Assembly (NCBI GenBank): GCA_019321725.1
Contig: CM033106.1
Location: 16,156,551 to 16,220,550 of the forward strand
Direction: 5' to 3'
DNA from: Paulownia fortunei
Taxonomy: Eukaryota; Streptophyta; Magnoliopsida; Lamiales; Paulowniaceae
Length of the DNA stretch: 64,000 nt
The position numbers were made by a program, and so were the translations under genes. Positions 21,617-33,041 of the stretch are shown piece by piece. Below the pieces are notes generated by a model. That model saw only the letters and a list, made by a program, of their open reading frames with translations. It was not told the origin of the DNA and made no database searches. Positions within the stretch are counted from its first letter, which is position 1. Each line of letters begins with the position of its first letter.

Positions 21617-23648
21617 TGGTGTGGCTTGCACTTTAAATGCAATCAAATTTAACAAGTATACATGCCAACAAGTAATAAAGTGTATGAGTATATGAATGTC
21701 ATGTCCCTTGAGAGTATGTGAGCAATAATTGAAGTACAGATAATCCAACTATATTTAACCTGTTGAAAGTTTGTTTGATTGAATTGAAAACTAAAAGCTA
21801 GAAATTAATAAGCAACAAAAATGATCAACAAAAATAGGGGATTTAGACTTAGGTCGAGAAGTACCAAGGTAATGAATTGTCATTCCATTGCATTGTGAAT
21901 TTTTACAAGTTAGTGAATAGGATTGACATTGAATTGTGTGATAGTGGGAACTCCAATTTTTATGTAATACTCTTTTCCAAGATGTACCACACCTATTACT
22001 AGAAAGTAACCAATATATTCCTATATAAGTTTAGCTATCCAATAATGCATTATGATTTGTGATTTCCTCTAGCTTTCGACTGTCAAATTATAGACTATTG
22101 CGTGTGCTAACTCCTATATTCCTATAGTGACCTAGTCCATGGCATACACTATATGAACACTTGTGACACTACCTCCTAGTTTAATCACAACAATAAGGTT
22201 AATCTCAAAACTGGCCAAATTTCAAGAAGCATTATGCACACAGTACATGCTCATCACAAACTCAACAATCATCCATATCACATACAAGTTAACAATTCAC
22301 AACTTCATAGAAATGACTTTCCAAGTCTTGGCAAAGTTGAGTTTAGTTTATAAGGAAATAGAGCAAACAACACTTGTTTCTCAACATCATGCATTTACAA
22401 TATTCTTTTGAACTAAATAAAATCAAAAGAAAACTAAAGTAAAAGTTACAACCCCTTTGCAGAGTCTTCATATGATACCCGAGCCTCTTACTACTCACAT
22501 GGCCAAATATATTCATGCATTATGTGTTAATTTTATATGCTATTTGCATTTCTATTGACATTGCATAATTTATTTCATTTTATACGACATTCTTGAATAT
22601 TAAACTTAATTCTGAAGCTCTTGCATGGTATTAGTTATTGAATTTCCTAATCTAAGTAGTTGGTTTTATATTGAAATAAGAATAAAATGAGGTGGATCAA
22701 TATTAGATATAGATGGGATATATAGGTTATAATTTTGGAAGTGTTAAAAGTGTTACTAGTAAGCTTATACGGTTTAATTTAATTTGATCAAGTTATTTCA
22801 AAAGTATATATTTGTAAATTAGCATACTTGGGATATTGGACATGATATAATATGATTTAAGTGTCATATTACAAGGCTCATATGTGCATATGATTTTAGA
22901 AATGCAAACTAGATAATTCTTTAAGAATCGGATGCAAATCGGTTTGGAGATCGAATGAACGGACATAGGAATTACCTATGGGAATGAATGGTGATTAAGA
23001 TAGGTTGCAACCAAATAAAAATAGGTGAGACACACAAGATTAGGGCTGCAAGATAAGGGAGAAAATCAGATTTTGCCATTTACTTGCCACCTCATGCTTT
23101 CTTATTAAGCTTAAGCTAACATCTCAAGCTAACACCTCAAACCCTTCACCCTTAAGCAACTACCAGACCCTCATTTCAGCCATTTTCATCTTCCAAACAC
23201 ACACCTTAAGGTCTCAAAGTGATCCAAATTGATTCCAAGTTGAAATAAAAGCAAGAAAAGCAAAGGAGAAGTGATTACCATCAAGTTAACCTCAAAATCT
23301 GCATAGGTAACACTTATCTACGGTTTTGCCTTTGGTTTTCAGATTATTATGAATGGTTTTATTGTTTATTAAGCTTTAAATATCTCTTATAAAAGTGTTA
23401 GTAAGTTTTTAGTTAGACTTTGGTGCACAAAGAAAGGGTTTTTGATGACAAACACTTAATAGGAAATACTTGTGGCAGAAACTGTCATCTTACTGTTTTC
23501 TTGTGTTTTAGGCTTCAAAAGTGTATGGTATGTTGAATAAACCTATAATTATTACCATTTACATGACCATATATGAGTTAAGAGTATTGGAATGAAGTTT
23601 TATCAGTTGGCAATTGAAATAAAGAATGATATTGGAGAAAACTCAAAC

Positions 23649-24030
23649 TGCCAAAATAGCAAAATCTGTTTTGGTGTGCTGTGAAGGAAACTGAATTAAG
23701 GGATCTAAATCCATTATTTTTGGTAATAATATGACCTGGTTGTCTCCTTATATATGTTATCTAAGTATGGTGAAAATTTTGGAGTGATTGAATATACTTA
23801 AGGGTGCCAAAACCAATAATGTCATGAAGTGTGCAAAACTGTCATGGTAGGAAACAATCTGTTTCAGTATGTCGTGAAGAGAGCTGAACTTGGGAAGCTA
23901 TATCCATGATTTTTAGAAATTATATGATATGGTTACATTTATATACATGTTATCTAAGTGTGGTAAAAAATTGGGAGTGATTGGATATGCTTAGGGATGT
24001 TAAAATTGTCATACAACTAAACTTGACAGC
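23649..24030 (+). repeat. Diverged 190-bp tandem pair inside T1
   Basis: Two related units starting at 23649 and 23840, each running through CTGNNAANN..AATCTGTTT, a GTGAAG block, a GATATGGTT/GACCTGGTT block, TATGTTATCTAAGT and GGAGTGATTG. The same pair is present in T2 (39757 onward) and, reversed, in T3 (12160-12430), so the duplication is older than the split of these copies. Confidence 0.7.
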
Positions 24031-24652
24031 AAGAAAATGTGAAATTGTGAATCTGCCACATTTGATCACTTAGCATGTTTCAACCTAGACATGTGGCTAT
24101 TGAGTGTTAACAATTAGGTACATGCTATTAGAGTTAAAATAATTCAATTACATGATGTTTTCATGTACTTAAGATGAGAAATTGAGGTATTTGAGGGGCT
24201 ATATTGGTTCTAGTTTGTGAAAGATTGATTGTTAGCTTATAGCTTGGTGTTTAAGGTCTAGTATGAGATTTTGTGCTTTCAACTTGCCAAATTGGGAATG
24301 GTGCTTGATGTTGGGTAATATTACAGGCTGTTTTACATCTAAGTTTGGAGAGGAATACTAAACAAATTTAGACTAAGCCACCAACCAAGTGAAAGGTAAG
24401 TAAAGATTCATTTGCCAACAACAATGCATAGACATGTAGATGTGTGAATTATATGTGACATCATAAATCATATGTGCATGGTAGAGGGCTCTCCATTGAG
24501 CATACATACATGGGCATTGTCATTAGCACGTGCATGCATCATATACGAGCATTGTGATAAATCTTGCATTGTACGGCATGATTCAGAGAAAGAAAAATGT
24601 TTTTGCTGACCACTACTAGTGCATCGAAGCATGCATGGATTTGCATGGTTTT

Positions 24653-24765
24653 ATGCATGGATTTGCAGGTTCGCGTGCATGGATTTGCATGCGTATGAGT
24701 ATGCATGGATTTGCAGGTTCGCGTGCATGGATTTGCATGCGTATGAGTATGCATGGATTTGCATG
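24653..24765 (+). repeat. 48-bp minisatellite inside T1
   Basis: Two full 48-bp units (24653-24700, 24701-24748) and a partial third, built from ATGCATGGATTTGCA with GTTCGCG and GCGTATGAGT spacers. T2 has only one unit (40761-40808). Because 48 is a multiple of 3, frames stay open on both strands and give repeated peptides that are not genes. Confidence 0.9.
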
Positions 24766-25789
24766 CTTGTATGATTATTGCCATTGGATTATGGCGGTGT
24801 ACAGAGCTCTTTTCCGGTGCATGGGATAGTAGCATTGGTCAGGGGCCCAAGAAAGAAATGATTTTGAGAGAAATATTTTGATGCATAAAATTGCATTGTG
24901 AGCATAGCATTTTGAGTTGCATGACTTGATACTGTGGATTATTCTTTGACATGCATAATTTTTACTTGCTGAGCGTTAGCTCATATAGTTTATGCATTGT
25001 AGGTGAGTACGACGATGCTTGAAGCATCTTTGGCTGGTTGGTCGGCTGTTGGAGCTCCTGCAAGTGTTTGAGGGAGTGTGTACATGGATGACGACCTGTT
25101 GGGCTATTTTGTTGGCTTGTTATATTTTGATTCTGGTGTATTATGTTTTTAGATTGATACTATATTTCTCTTTTAAAAACTTTACTGTAAATAAGTATGT
25201 AAATATTGTGGTCGTTATGGGTGTTGTGTTTTTATATAAATATTGATCCTTCTATTTTAAACAGGGTTGTATATGTAAGAAGTGATTTAGCTTTTCTTAA
25301 AATGTTAAAAAAAAAAAAAAAATAAATATTCCATGTATGCACACAGGTTCTATCATGTCAAATTATACAATATATATGGTTGTGTAGGAATGAGGGTGTT
25401 ACACTTCACTTCTAGTTTTAGATTCTCCTTGCCTAAAGTAGCTCATTCTTCCCTTCATCTTGAATCCCCGACTCCTTGATGATGGGTGTATGTGTGTGTT
25501 TTGGTGTAGTGTGTGGAGAAATATAGAAGAATTGGTATTTTGGGTGGAGAGGAAAAGTGTGTGAGAATTTAGGTATAGAGTTATATGTTGAATCATTCAT
25601 GTGTTGTTCAATAATTATATGTAAGCATGTGTGTATCTCTCATTTGTGTGATGTAATTGTGCATATATAGTATATCTAATGGAGTATCATATTGTGTGTG
25701 AAGGTGTAGTGGTGTATAAAAAGAAAGATTCTATGCATGGATGAGATTGCCACTTGTCCATAAAAAATCCACAACTATTTTTTTCATAT

Positions 25790-26040
25790 CAGGACCACTG
25801 CCACCCCGGCGCAAAGTACTCTATTCTTCTGGCACCGCAGCGCCAAATAGGGGGTGTTGTGGCGCTTTGAAAAAGGCTGCTCACTGTCTAATTTAGAGCA
25901 CTCGACCATGGTGTGAGACTTCCAGTGTCGCGGCGCCTATGAGGGGGTGTCGCGGCACTACCAAAATAGAACTCACTGCTCGATTTTAACTACTCGTACC
26001 ACAGCGCTAACCAGGTGGTGTCCTCGAGCGAGTTCCTCTT
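25790..26040. repeat. GC-rich degenerate tandem units in LTR B2
   Basis: About three loosely repeated units of 80 to 100 bp, each with a CACCGCAGCGCC or TCGCGGCGCC-like core, a GGGGGTGT block and an ACTGCTCGATTTTA/CACTGTCTAATTTA block. B1 has only about one unit at 10030-10100. No coding meaning seen. Confidence 0.6.
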
Positions 26041-28598
26041 TGTCTAATTTGGCCATTTTTAACTATGTCTTCGGTCCATTATTCATTTTTAATCCCTACA
26101 CACAATTTAGAAAATAAGGCACAATATTAATTGTAGGGCAATAACATGTGCAATTGTGCTTATGGAGGTGTCAAAAATATTTTAATTTATAAGCCTATCA
26201 ACTACCCCAAGCTTACCTTTTGCTCGTCCTCGAGGAAAATTTAAAATCAAACAATCATAGGCTCATACTTTGATCATAAATTGCTAAGCTTGATCAACTA
26301 ATTCAAATGCCTTATCAATCTTTATTGCACATAAGTCTAAAGATTAGTCAAAAAACTAGTCTAATGACAATACAAAACTTGTACTTCATCAATCCAGTCA
26401 TGAATTCAAAATGTGTGTGTGTGTGTGAAGTGTCAAGCTCAAGTTTCATGGATGCATTTTCGGTATGGATTTCACGACTAATGACTCTCACAATCTAAGC
26501 AAAGGAGTTCTAAGTGTTCCATAAGCTTGCTTTTCATATAATTTCTCCACTAATATTGACACTTGCAAACTTAGATTAAAAGGATTTCAATAAACTTGTA
26601 ACACAAGGCCTAGGTATTGGCTTACAAATAAAGGGTAAGGATAAACAACATAAGAGAGTATAAAGCATTGCACATAAAATCACACTCTCCTCCTTTCTTT
26701 ATTTCTTCCCCAATTCTCTTATTCTTTCCCTTGGAATTCATGCTCTTCTTTTATTTTCTTTTTCAATAACTTTTTTTTTCTTTTAATTTTTTCTTCACAA
26801 TTTTTTTTTCTTTTCTTCTTCTTTTTTCATGAATCCCAAGGCTTCATTTCTTGTTCTTTTGCTTTCACAACCCCCAAACTTATTTCTTTTCATCAACATG
26901 AGTTATGATGGTTTTCTTTCACATTTCCTTCCTCATACCCCTAATTGCATTCATCCATGCCTTGAACATGTCTCCATATGACCCCATGATATGATTGTGC
27001 ACAGAATGTCACACTTTAAGCTCTCTTAGGGACAATTATTGGTTTTTTGGGCTTGGAAGGGTAGGTGAAGTGAGCTTCAAGAAATGAAGTCGAATGGTGG
27101 TTACTTATATGCGTTGCACATGCCATTCTTTGAGAAAGGCTCAAAGGGGTAACAAGTGAAAAAAAATATGATCATGGTAAGCTTGAAAGGCACAAATGAG
27201 TCAAAGATGGCCTAAATTATTTTCAAGTTTGCTAGTCATCTAGGATTTCACCTCAAAGAGTAATCAAGCAAGTTCTAGAACACCACAAAATGACCAATAC
27301 AACTCATTGGAAGCAAACTCCAACACCTTGTAGCCCACAATTCCCAGGATTTTGACATAACGTGTTCAATGAATATTCATCATTCATGACAAAATCAAAT
27401 ACACACAAAAATTGCCATGTTGTAAGACTATCAGTCTTTCTTTCTTCTAGATTCTATAGAGTATCAATTAGGTATCATCATAGGCAATCGATAATCAAGT
27501 TGTTCATTCAATCACAAAGGCTAAACTTACTCAAGTTTGTCAACAACAACATGCTTACTCTAGGACTTTCATCACACATAACATGTAATTCACACACAGA
27601 GCTTCAATAAATGTTGAAAAAATTAGCTTAATTTTTCACATAGAGCTTAAACACACAAAATACAAATTCCACCTCCAACTTTGAAATTAACATTGTTCTC
27701 AATATTTAAAGAAATAAAGCACATAAGAGGGAGGAAATAGAAAACTACCCTTTCCAATAGATGATGCCCTTGAAGTCCATAGGAGATACAAATATCACCA
27801 ATAAGATTTTTATCTACACAAGAAAAATGAGACATGAAAGCACATGGGCTATTCATAAAAGTAAAAAATGCAAACGAAGCAATGCAATAGCTAAAACAAA
27901 AGCTTGACATGCCTAAATCTAGAAATGGGACATGTTTCAAAAACTACCTAAGAAATTATTCAAAAGCAAAGAAAACAAAGAACTTGGGTTGCCTACTAAG
28001 AAGCACTTGGTCTACAGTCATTGGCCCGACTTTATTACCTCTCTTTGGGAAAACGTAAGATGAAATTTAGACATCTTACGCATGTTACCTTCTCCCAATT
28101 GGTACTTGGATCGGTGTTAGTCACCCCATATCAAGGGTTTGAATCTCTCCATGTGTGCCTTACCTTGCATGGTTGATCATAATCTTGCTCTTGGCTTGCT
28201 TAGAATTTTTGAGTTCACTTGAAAATGCTTCTTAAAGGGTAATTTAGCATCAAAGTGTACATGGGCAGCCACCAAGATTTCATCCTCCATCTCTCCTCCT
28301 TTTGAATTTCCTAATAATTCTTCAAATGTATCCTTCAACTTATTTTTCTGTACATACTTAACAATAAAAGGATCAAAAGCATCTAATTGATTACACTTAG
28401 GCTTTTCTACCTAATAATTCAATCCTTTAACTTCATTCATATCAACATGCATTTTATCTTTTTCATTTTCTTTAAAGTTCACTATGCATGCATCATTTTC
28501 TTCTCATAATTGGTTTGTTGTAAAAGATCATTTGCCAACGGGTTAAGGGTATCAAATTTTTCGCACAAGTTCATTTCTACAAAACAATTGAAAGCTTT

Positions 28599-28928
28599 TC
28601 AAACATGAAAGATCACTTGGTCATTCCGTATTCTAAGTATCAAATTACCTAGTTGCACATCAGTGAAAGCTCTACTTATCATAAGAAAAGGTCTACCTAG
28701 AATAAGGGGGACATTAGTATCTTCTTTCATCTCTAACACAATGAAATGAATCGGGAAAATAAACTTGTCTACCTTTATGTGTACATTCTCATAAATCGAC
28801 AAAGGCATAAGATTGATACTTGTTCCCAAATCACATAAAGAAGTAGAAAAGATGATTGAACTAATAGTGCAAGGGATAGAGAAACTCCTAGGGTCCTTAA
28901 GCTTAGGAGGAAGCTTATTTATGCACAA
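28599..28928 (-). pseudogene. Gypsy (Athila/Tat-like) aspartic protease
   Basis: A 109-codon open frame with an Athila/Tat protease pattern: CDLGTSINLMPLSIYENV at the active site, VDKFIFPIHFIVLEM, and then VPLILGRPFL, which is the conserved ILG-R-PFL end. The family uses D-x-G at the active site; here it is DLG. About 30 residues usual between ENV and VDKF are missing, so it is probably inactive. In life it would cut the gag polyprotein within the virus-like particle. The frame starts with an in-frame methionine, but the true protein was fused to gag upstream. Confidence 0.78.
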
Positions 28929-29356
28929 TCACCGAGCACTCCTTGGTCAAGTTCACCATCTTATGTTCCTCTAATTTTCTTTTATTTGACAAAATTTCTT
29001 TCAATAATTTAGCATAACTAGGCATTTGAAGTAAATCATCGGCAAATGGAATATTAATATGAAATTTTTAAAGACTTCAAGAAATTTAGAAAATTTCACA
29101 TCTAATTTTATTTTTCAATGCCATAGGATAAGGTGGAGGAACACTTATGCCTTATTAAGGATGACTAGTTTGTGTGACGTGCTAGGCTTTAATATTGTCT
29201 TGTCTTCATTTTCTTGTTGAGGTTCCACTTCTTGCACTTTGGTACTTACCTCCTTCCTACTTCTCAACATGATTGTATTTACTTGTGCCTTGGGGTTCTT
29301 CATGTCACTTGGTAATGTCCTTTGAGCACGTCCCGAAGCAATGCTTGCAATTTAAC

Positions 29357-29845
29357 CTACTTGAGTTTCCAAATTCCATAAGGTTGCCTCATTATTTTGG
29401 ATTCTCGCTTTAGTATTAGTAATGAACTTGGCCACAAGCTCTTATAAATTTGATTTCTTCTTTTGGGTGGGTAATTGGGTGGTAGAGGTCTCACCATGTG
29501 TTGATTGGCTTGAGAAGTACCTTGGCTAATTTGACCTCCCCATGCAAAATTTGGGTGATTCCTTATTTGGGATTGTATGTGTTTGGAATAGGGATTGTTT
29601 ACTTGCCTATTAAAATTCCCAACATAATTGGCTTGCTTAGATGAAGATGAAAATAGGTTCCCCACTTGACACTTGGTGCTATAGTGTCCATCTCCACATA
29701 ATTCATATGCAACGGTTTGCACCTTCATCGCCGAAGCACTCATGTTGTCAATTTTTTTGTTTAATGCTTTGATTTGAGCCGAAAGGATGGAGTATGTGTT
29801 AACGGTGTGCACTTTCACTGCCTTTTTTCCAAAACTTCTATCCAT
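29357..29845 (-). pseudogene. Gypsy gag C-terminal half with zinc-knuckle remnant
   Basis: A 162-codon frame. Residues 40-60 contain ELCGDGHYSTKC, a CX2CX4HX4C knuckle that has lost its first cysteine (the place reads AYELCGDGH). It is followed by YVGNFNRQVNNPYS and NHPNFAWG, stretches typical of Athila/Tat gag. The product would coat element RNA in the cytoplasm. A short coiled stretch (IKALNKKIDNM) lies near the start. Frameshifts separate it from the N-terminal piece at 30177-30365. Confidence 0.75.
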
Positions 29846-30176
29846 TTGCTATTGGTAACTATTAGATGCCATTTTCTCTAATAATTCATTTGTCTCTCCT
29901 AGAGTTTTCCTTATGATTGTACCTCTCGCCACTGTATCAATCGTAGCTCGATTGGCAAGGGATAAACTATTGTAGAATGTTTACACTTGAAGCCATGTAG
30001 GCAAACCATGGTGTGGGCACATCCTCAACAAATCCTTGAACCTCTCCCAACCTTCATATAAGGACTTCAACTCAAATTGCACAAATATAGTAAAGTCATT
30101 CCTCATTTTTATGGTTTTAGAAGGTGGAAATACTTGGCAGGAATGCTTATGTCATGGCATCCCATGTAGTAATTGA

Positions 30177-30365
30177 TCATGTAGGCAATGAATTGGGTAA
30201 AATCTTAGCTTTCTCTCTCAAGAAAAATGGAAATAATCTCGGCCTAATAGCATCATCGGTCACTCCGTTGTGCTTAAAAATGTCACAGATTTCCAAGAAG
30301 TTTGGAATGTAAGCATTGGGGTCATCACTAGACAAACCATCATATTGCACATAAGTTTGTATCAT
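30177..30365 (-). pseudogene. Gypsy gag N-terminal piece
   Basis: A 62-codon open frame containing DPNAYIPNFLEICDIFKHN and GVTDDAIRPRLFPFFLREKA, the retrotransposon-gag domain signature (D-P-x-x-H-x-x-F-L-E-I-C-D-T and L-F-P-F-S-L-x-D-K-A in the family). It begins the gag that continues, out of frame, to 29357. The stretch between (29846-30176) is the same gene with stops. No start codon choice can be made since the true N-terminus lies upstream. Confidence 0.75.
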
Positions 30366-30742
30366 TTGAATGATCGTCGGTTTAATCTCAAAAGTGTTTA
30401 CTTATATTATCGGCCTTCTAATACTTGAATTGGTCCCATTGACTAATTTAGCATTATCTAACAATGATCTATTCTCCATATCTCGCTCTTGTTGGCCATT
30501 CTTTCCAATTTTGCTTCCTTTATCAACAAACGAAGAGTTCTTCAATTTTTAGGTCATTTGGCTCAAGATCCCATATAGATGAATGGGTCATGCACCAACA
30601 ACACCTATAATGAAAAACAAGAACTCTCAAAGTAGCTTGTCTAAAGAATATGAAACAAAGAAGAACAAAAACAAAATTAATAATATAAAAATAAAGCAAA
30701 TTAATTAGTTAAACTATAGATTCATAAATCAACCTCAATATT

Positions 30743-32066
30743 TGTAATATATGAGCCTCACACTACTTACTTGACCAATATAATTCATGCATTACATGTT
30801 ATTTATATGTGCTTGCATTGAAACTCGCATGTCATAATCTGTTTTACCTTATAATCACATTTGATCATTAAATTTTTAGAAAATCTCATATGGTTTTAGT
30901 TGTCGATCATCATAATATAAATAATCAACATTAAATTGAAATAAGAAAAAAATGAGGTTGATCAATATTGGATATAGATGGGATATATAGGTTATAATTT
31001 TGAAAGTGTTAAAGGTGTTACTAGTAAGCTTATACGGTTTGATTTGATTTCATCCAAGTATTTCAAAAGTATATATCGGTAAATTACATATTTGGGACAT
31101 TGGACATAAGATACTATGATTGAAAGATGATATTACAATATTCATTTATGTATAAAATTATATAATTTTTAATATGAATAATTATTCAAGAATCGGTTAA
31201 CAATCGAGTAAGAAATTAAATGAAGGGTTAGGAAATTAGCTTATGAATTATCTATAGAATCTTGTAGTAATTAAAATAGGATGCAATAAAATTAATGTAT
31301 AGTAAGATACATCTGATCTAAGCTTGAAAAATGGGTGAAAGTTCAGATTTATACCACAACTTGCCACCACATGCTTGCTACCAAGCTTAAGCAAGCACCT
31401 CAAATGCCACCTCAAGCTTTCCTTCACTTTTAGCCATTAACCCACAATCCTCAACCATTTTTCAGTTATTTTTAAGATCCAAACTTATGTTAGACGCTCT
31501 CTAAGCTGGTCCTACGTAATTCTCAGTGAGAGAAAAGGGTAAAAGAAGCAAAAAGAAGTAGTAATCATGAGTAGAAGCTGAAACTGGAATAAGTGAGGTT
31601 CATCTATAGTTTTGACATCAATTTTTTTATATTATTTTAGGGTTTTGTAATTTATTAAGATTCTTATCTTGTTCATGATGATGTTAGAATGATTTGTGGT
31701 TATAAACACATAGTAGAACCACTATGGGGTAGAATTTGTGTATATGCTGATTTCTAGTTTATTGAGCTTGAAATATGCAAGAAACCTTGGGTAAATCCTA
31801 TATTTATCATCATGAAAGTGTTTATATAGGAGTTAATATTATGTATATAGGTTTGGGTAAATCCTATATTTATCATCATGAAAATGTTTATATATGAGTT
31901 ATGTATATAGGTTTGGATAGCTTATGAATTAAAATATGACAAAATAATTAAAGAGATGCTCAAAACTGTCACTATTGAATTTCAGATTATGTCTTGTGTG
32001 AAGGGGATTGGCTTTACAGAATTAAATCCATTAGTTTTGATAATAATATAGCCTGGTTATCTCTGT
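30743..32066 (+). repeat. Old T-family LTR copy T4, truncated at the gap
   Basis: Starts TGTAATATATGAGCC, aligned to TGTGATACCCGAGCC of T2, and follows T1 and T2 with many changes up to ATAGCCTGGTTATCTCTGT, which meets the run of Ns. It is clearly more diverged than T1-T3 and carries a local direct repeat near 31790-31920 (GGGTAAATCCTATATTTATC twice). The remaining T-family sequence is not recognisable right of the gap. Confidence 0.75.
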
Positions 32067-32166
32067 NNNNNNNNNNNNNNNNNNNNNNNNNNNNNNNNNN
32101 NNNNNNNNNNNNNNNNNNNNNNNNNNNNNNNNNNNNNNNNNNNNNNNNNNNNNNNNNNNNNNNNNN
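32067..32166. other. Assembly gap of 100 N
   Basis: Exactly 100 undetermined bases, the usual placeholder for a gap of unknown size. It falls inside repeat sequence. A frame read across it is meaningless. Confidence 0.98.
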
Positions 32167-33041
32167 ATTAAATCGATATATTATGTATCAAAAACAAATT
32201 AGTATTGAGAAAGATATTTTTTTTGCTGGAAATTAGTGTCCATTGGAAAAGCGCGCCGGAGAACGGCTGCCTACGAGGTGTTGAATTTTTTCTTTATTTA
32301 AAAAAAAAAAGGGAAAAAGGTTGTTGCTGCTGCCCCATATAGAAACAAGGCCAGCAAATGGTTAGCATACCCTTGCATAAGCTGGCATAGCTAGCTGCCA
32401 TTGGGCGCCTACCAGCTGGCGGCCCAGTAGCGTGCGGGCCAGGGGCCCACGTAAAAAATAAAATAAAAATTTTGCCAAACGGGCATAATTTAACTTTTTA
32501 TTTTTTCTGGCCTATTTGAACATATAGAATTTTTTTTTTAAATTCTAGAATTATTTTTTAGGCTTAAATTTATTTTAATTATATTTTTTTGTGATTATGC
32601 TATTTTATTCGATGCGATTATTTATCAATATGCATGAAATGGGAGTTGACATTATGTGTGCTCATGTAGGTCTTGAAAAATATAATTTTTTTTGGCATGT
32701 ATTTATGAGGCCATTTTTTTTGGAGACCATGTATATATATATTTTTTGGGGATATGTTTCGTTAATTATTACCATAGGCCAATAATTATCTCGACATGAC
32801 GCACCAAATGTCAACTAAAGATTATTATTTGTATTTAATAAATGCATTTTTTTATGAACATTATTAATTTTATTCATGGATCAGTAATTTTTTATTGTTA
32901 TATTTAATTCGGTGGGATATGATTACTAGCCTTGGTGGCGAAATTTTCGATCTAACTGAATTAAAAAAAATGATAAATATTTACTTGGATCTGGATAAAA
33001 TTTTAAACCAGTACCTAACTTATTACGCATATTATACAATA
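32167..33041 (+). other. Leader region before copia gag, no LTR recognised
   Basis: Contains a GC-rich island at 32390-32455 (blocks GGCGCC, GCTGGCGGCCC, GGGCCAGGGGCCC) in AT-rich DNA, like the leader islands of the other copia elements. No primer site or LTR edge was found, so the 5' LTR is probably in or beyond the gap. The open frame starting at 32895 only becomes gag-like from its internal methionine at 33042. Confidence 0.4.

Larger units (their letters stand above)
22466..25408 (+). mobile_element. Solo LTR T1 with target duplication CTTCA
   Basis: A 2933-bp element (22471-25403) starting TATGATACCCGAGCC and ending GGGTGTTACA, with CTTCA at 22466-22470 and 25404-25408. T2 starts TGTGATACCC, so the first bases carry a point change. 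T1 and T2 are almost the same along their whole length. There is no internal region. Inside are a diverged 190-bp tandem pair (23649-24030), a 48-bp minisatellite (24653-24765) and a poly-A run (25308-25322). The strand is given relative to T2 only. Confidence 0.9.
21617..26200 (-). repeat. LTR B2 (3' LTR of the gypsy element), split by T1
   Basis: Starts TGGTGTGGCTTG and ends AAGCCTATCA. It matches B1 on both sides of T1, for instance CAACAAGTAATAA near 21668 and GTGTGAGAATTTAGGTATAGAG near 25558. The net length is about 1.65 kb. On the right it adjoins a purine-rich tract and then a minus-strand gag-protease region, making it the 3' LTR. CCAAC at 21612-21616 may be its target duplication; the partner would be right of the gap or lost. 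Its GC-rich part (25790-26040) has more units than B1. Confidence 0.78.
26201..30742 (-). mobile_element. Ty3/gypsy internal region with gag and protease only
   Basis: Minus-strand internal region. It starts at the left with a purine-rich tract (26201-26222; minus strand AAGGTAAGCTTGGGGTAG). Between it and the protease are about 2.4 kb without recognisable RT, RNase H or integrase, then protease (28599-28928) and gag (29357-30365). The right side is cut by T4 at 30743 before any primer site or 5' LTR. The gag and protease wording resembles Athila/Tat elements. It may be a gag-only, non-autonomous type, or an element with polymerase deleted. 26201-28598 shows simple pyrimidine tracts (26690-26880), one short (TG)n run near 26411 and no gene. 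Confidence 0.68.

Noticed and set aside
24653..24765. Possible CRISPR-like array
   Set aside because: Units are contiguous with no unique spacers, and the context is a plant LTR.
24539..24835. Histidine/threonine-repeat peptide on the minus strand and its plus-strand counterpart
   Set aside because: A product of the 48-bp minisatellite inside LTR T1; T2 with one unit breaks it.
27362..27940. 82- and 97-codon frames in the gypsy internal region
   Set aside because: No family resemblance, opposite strands, and located in non-coding sequence between protease and 3' LTR.
31994..32236. 80-codon frame spanning the Ns
   Set aside because: It reads through the assembly gap and the left part belongs to LTR T4.
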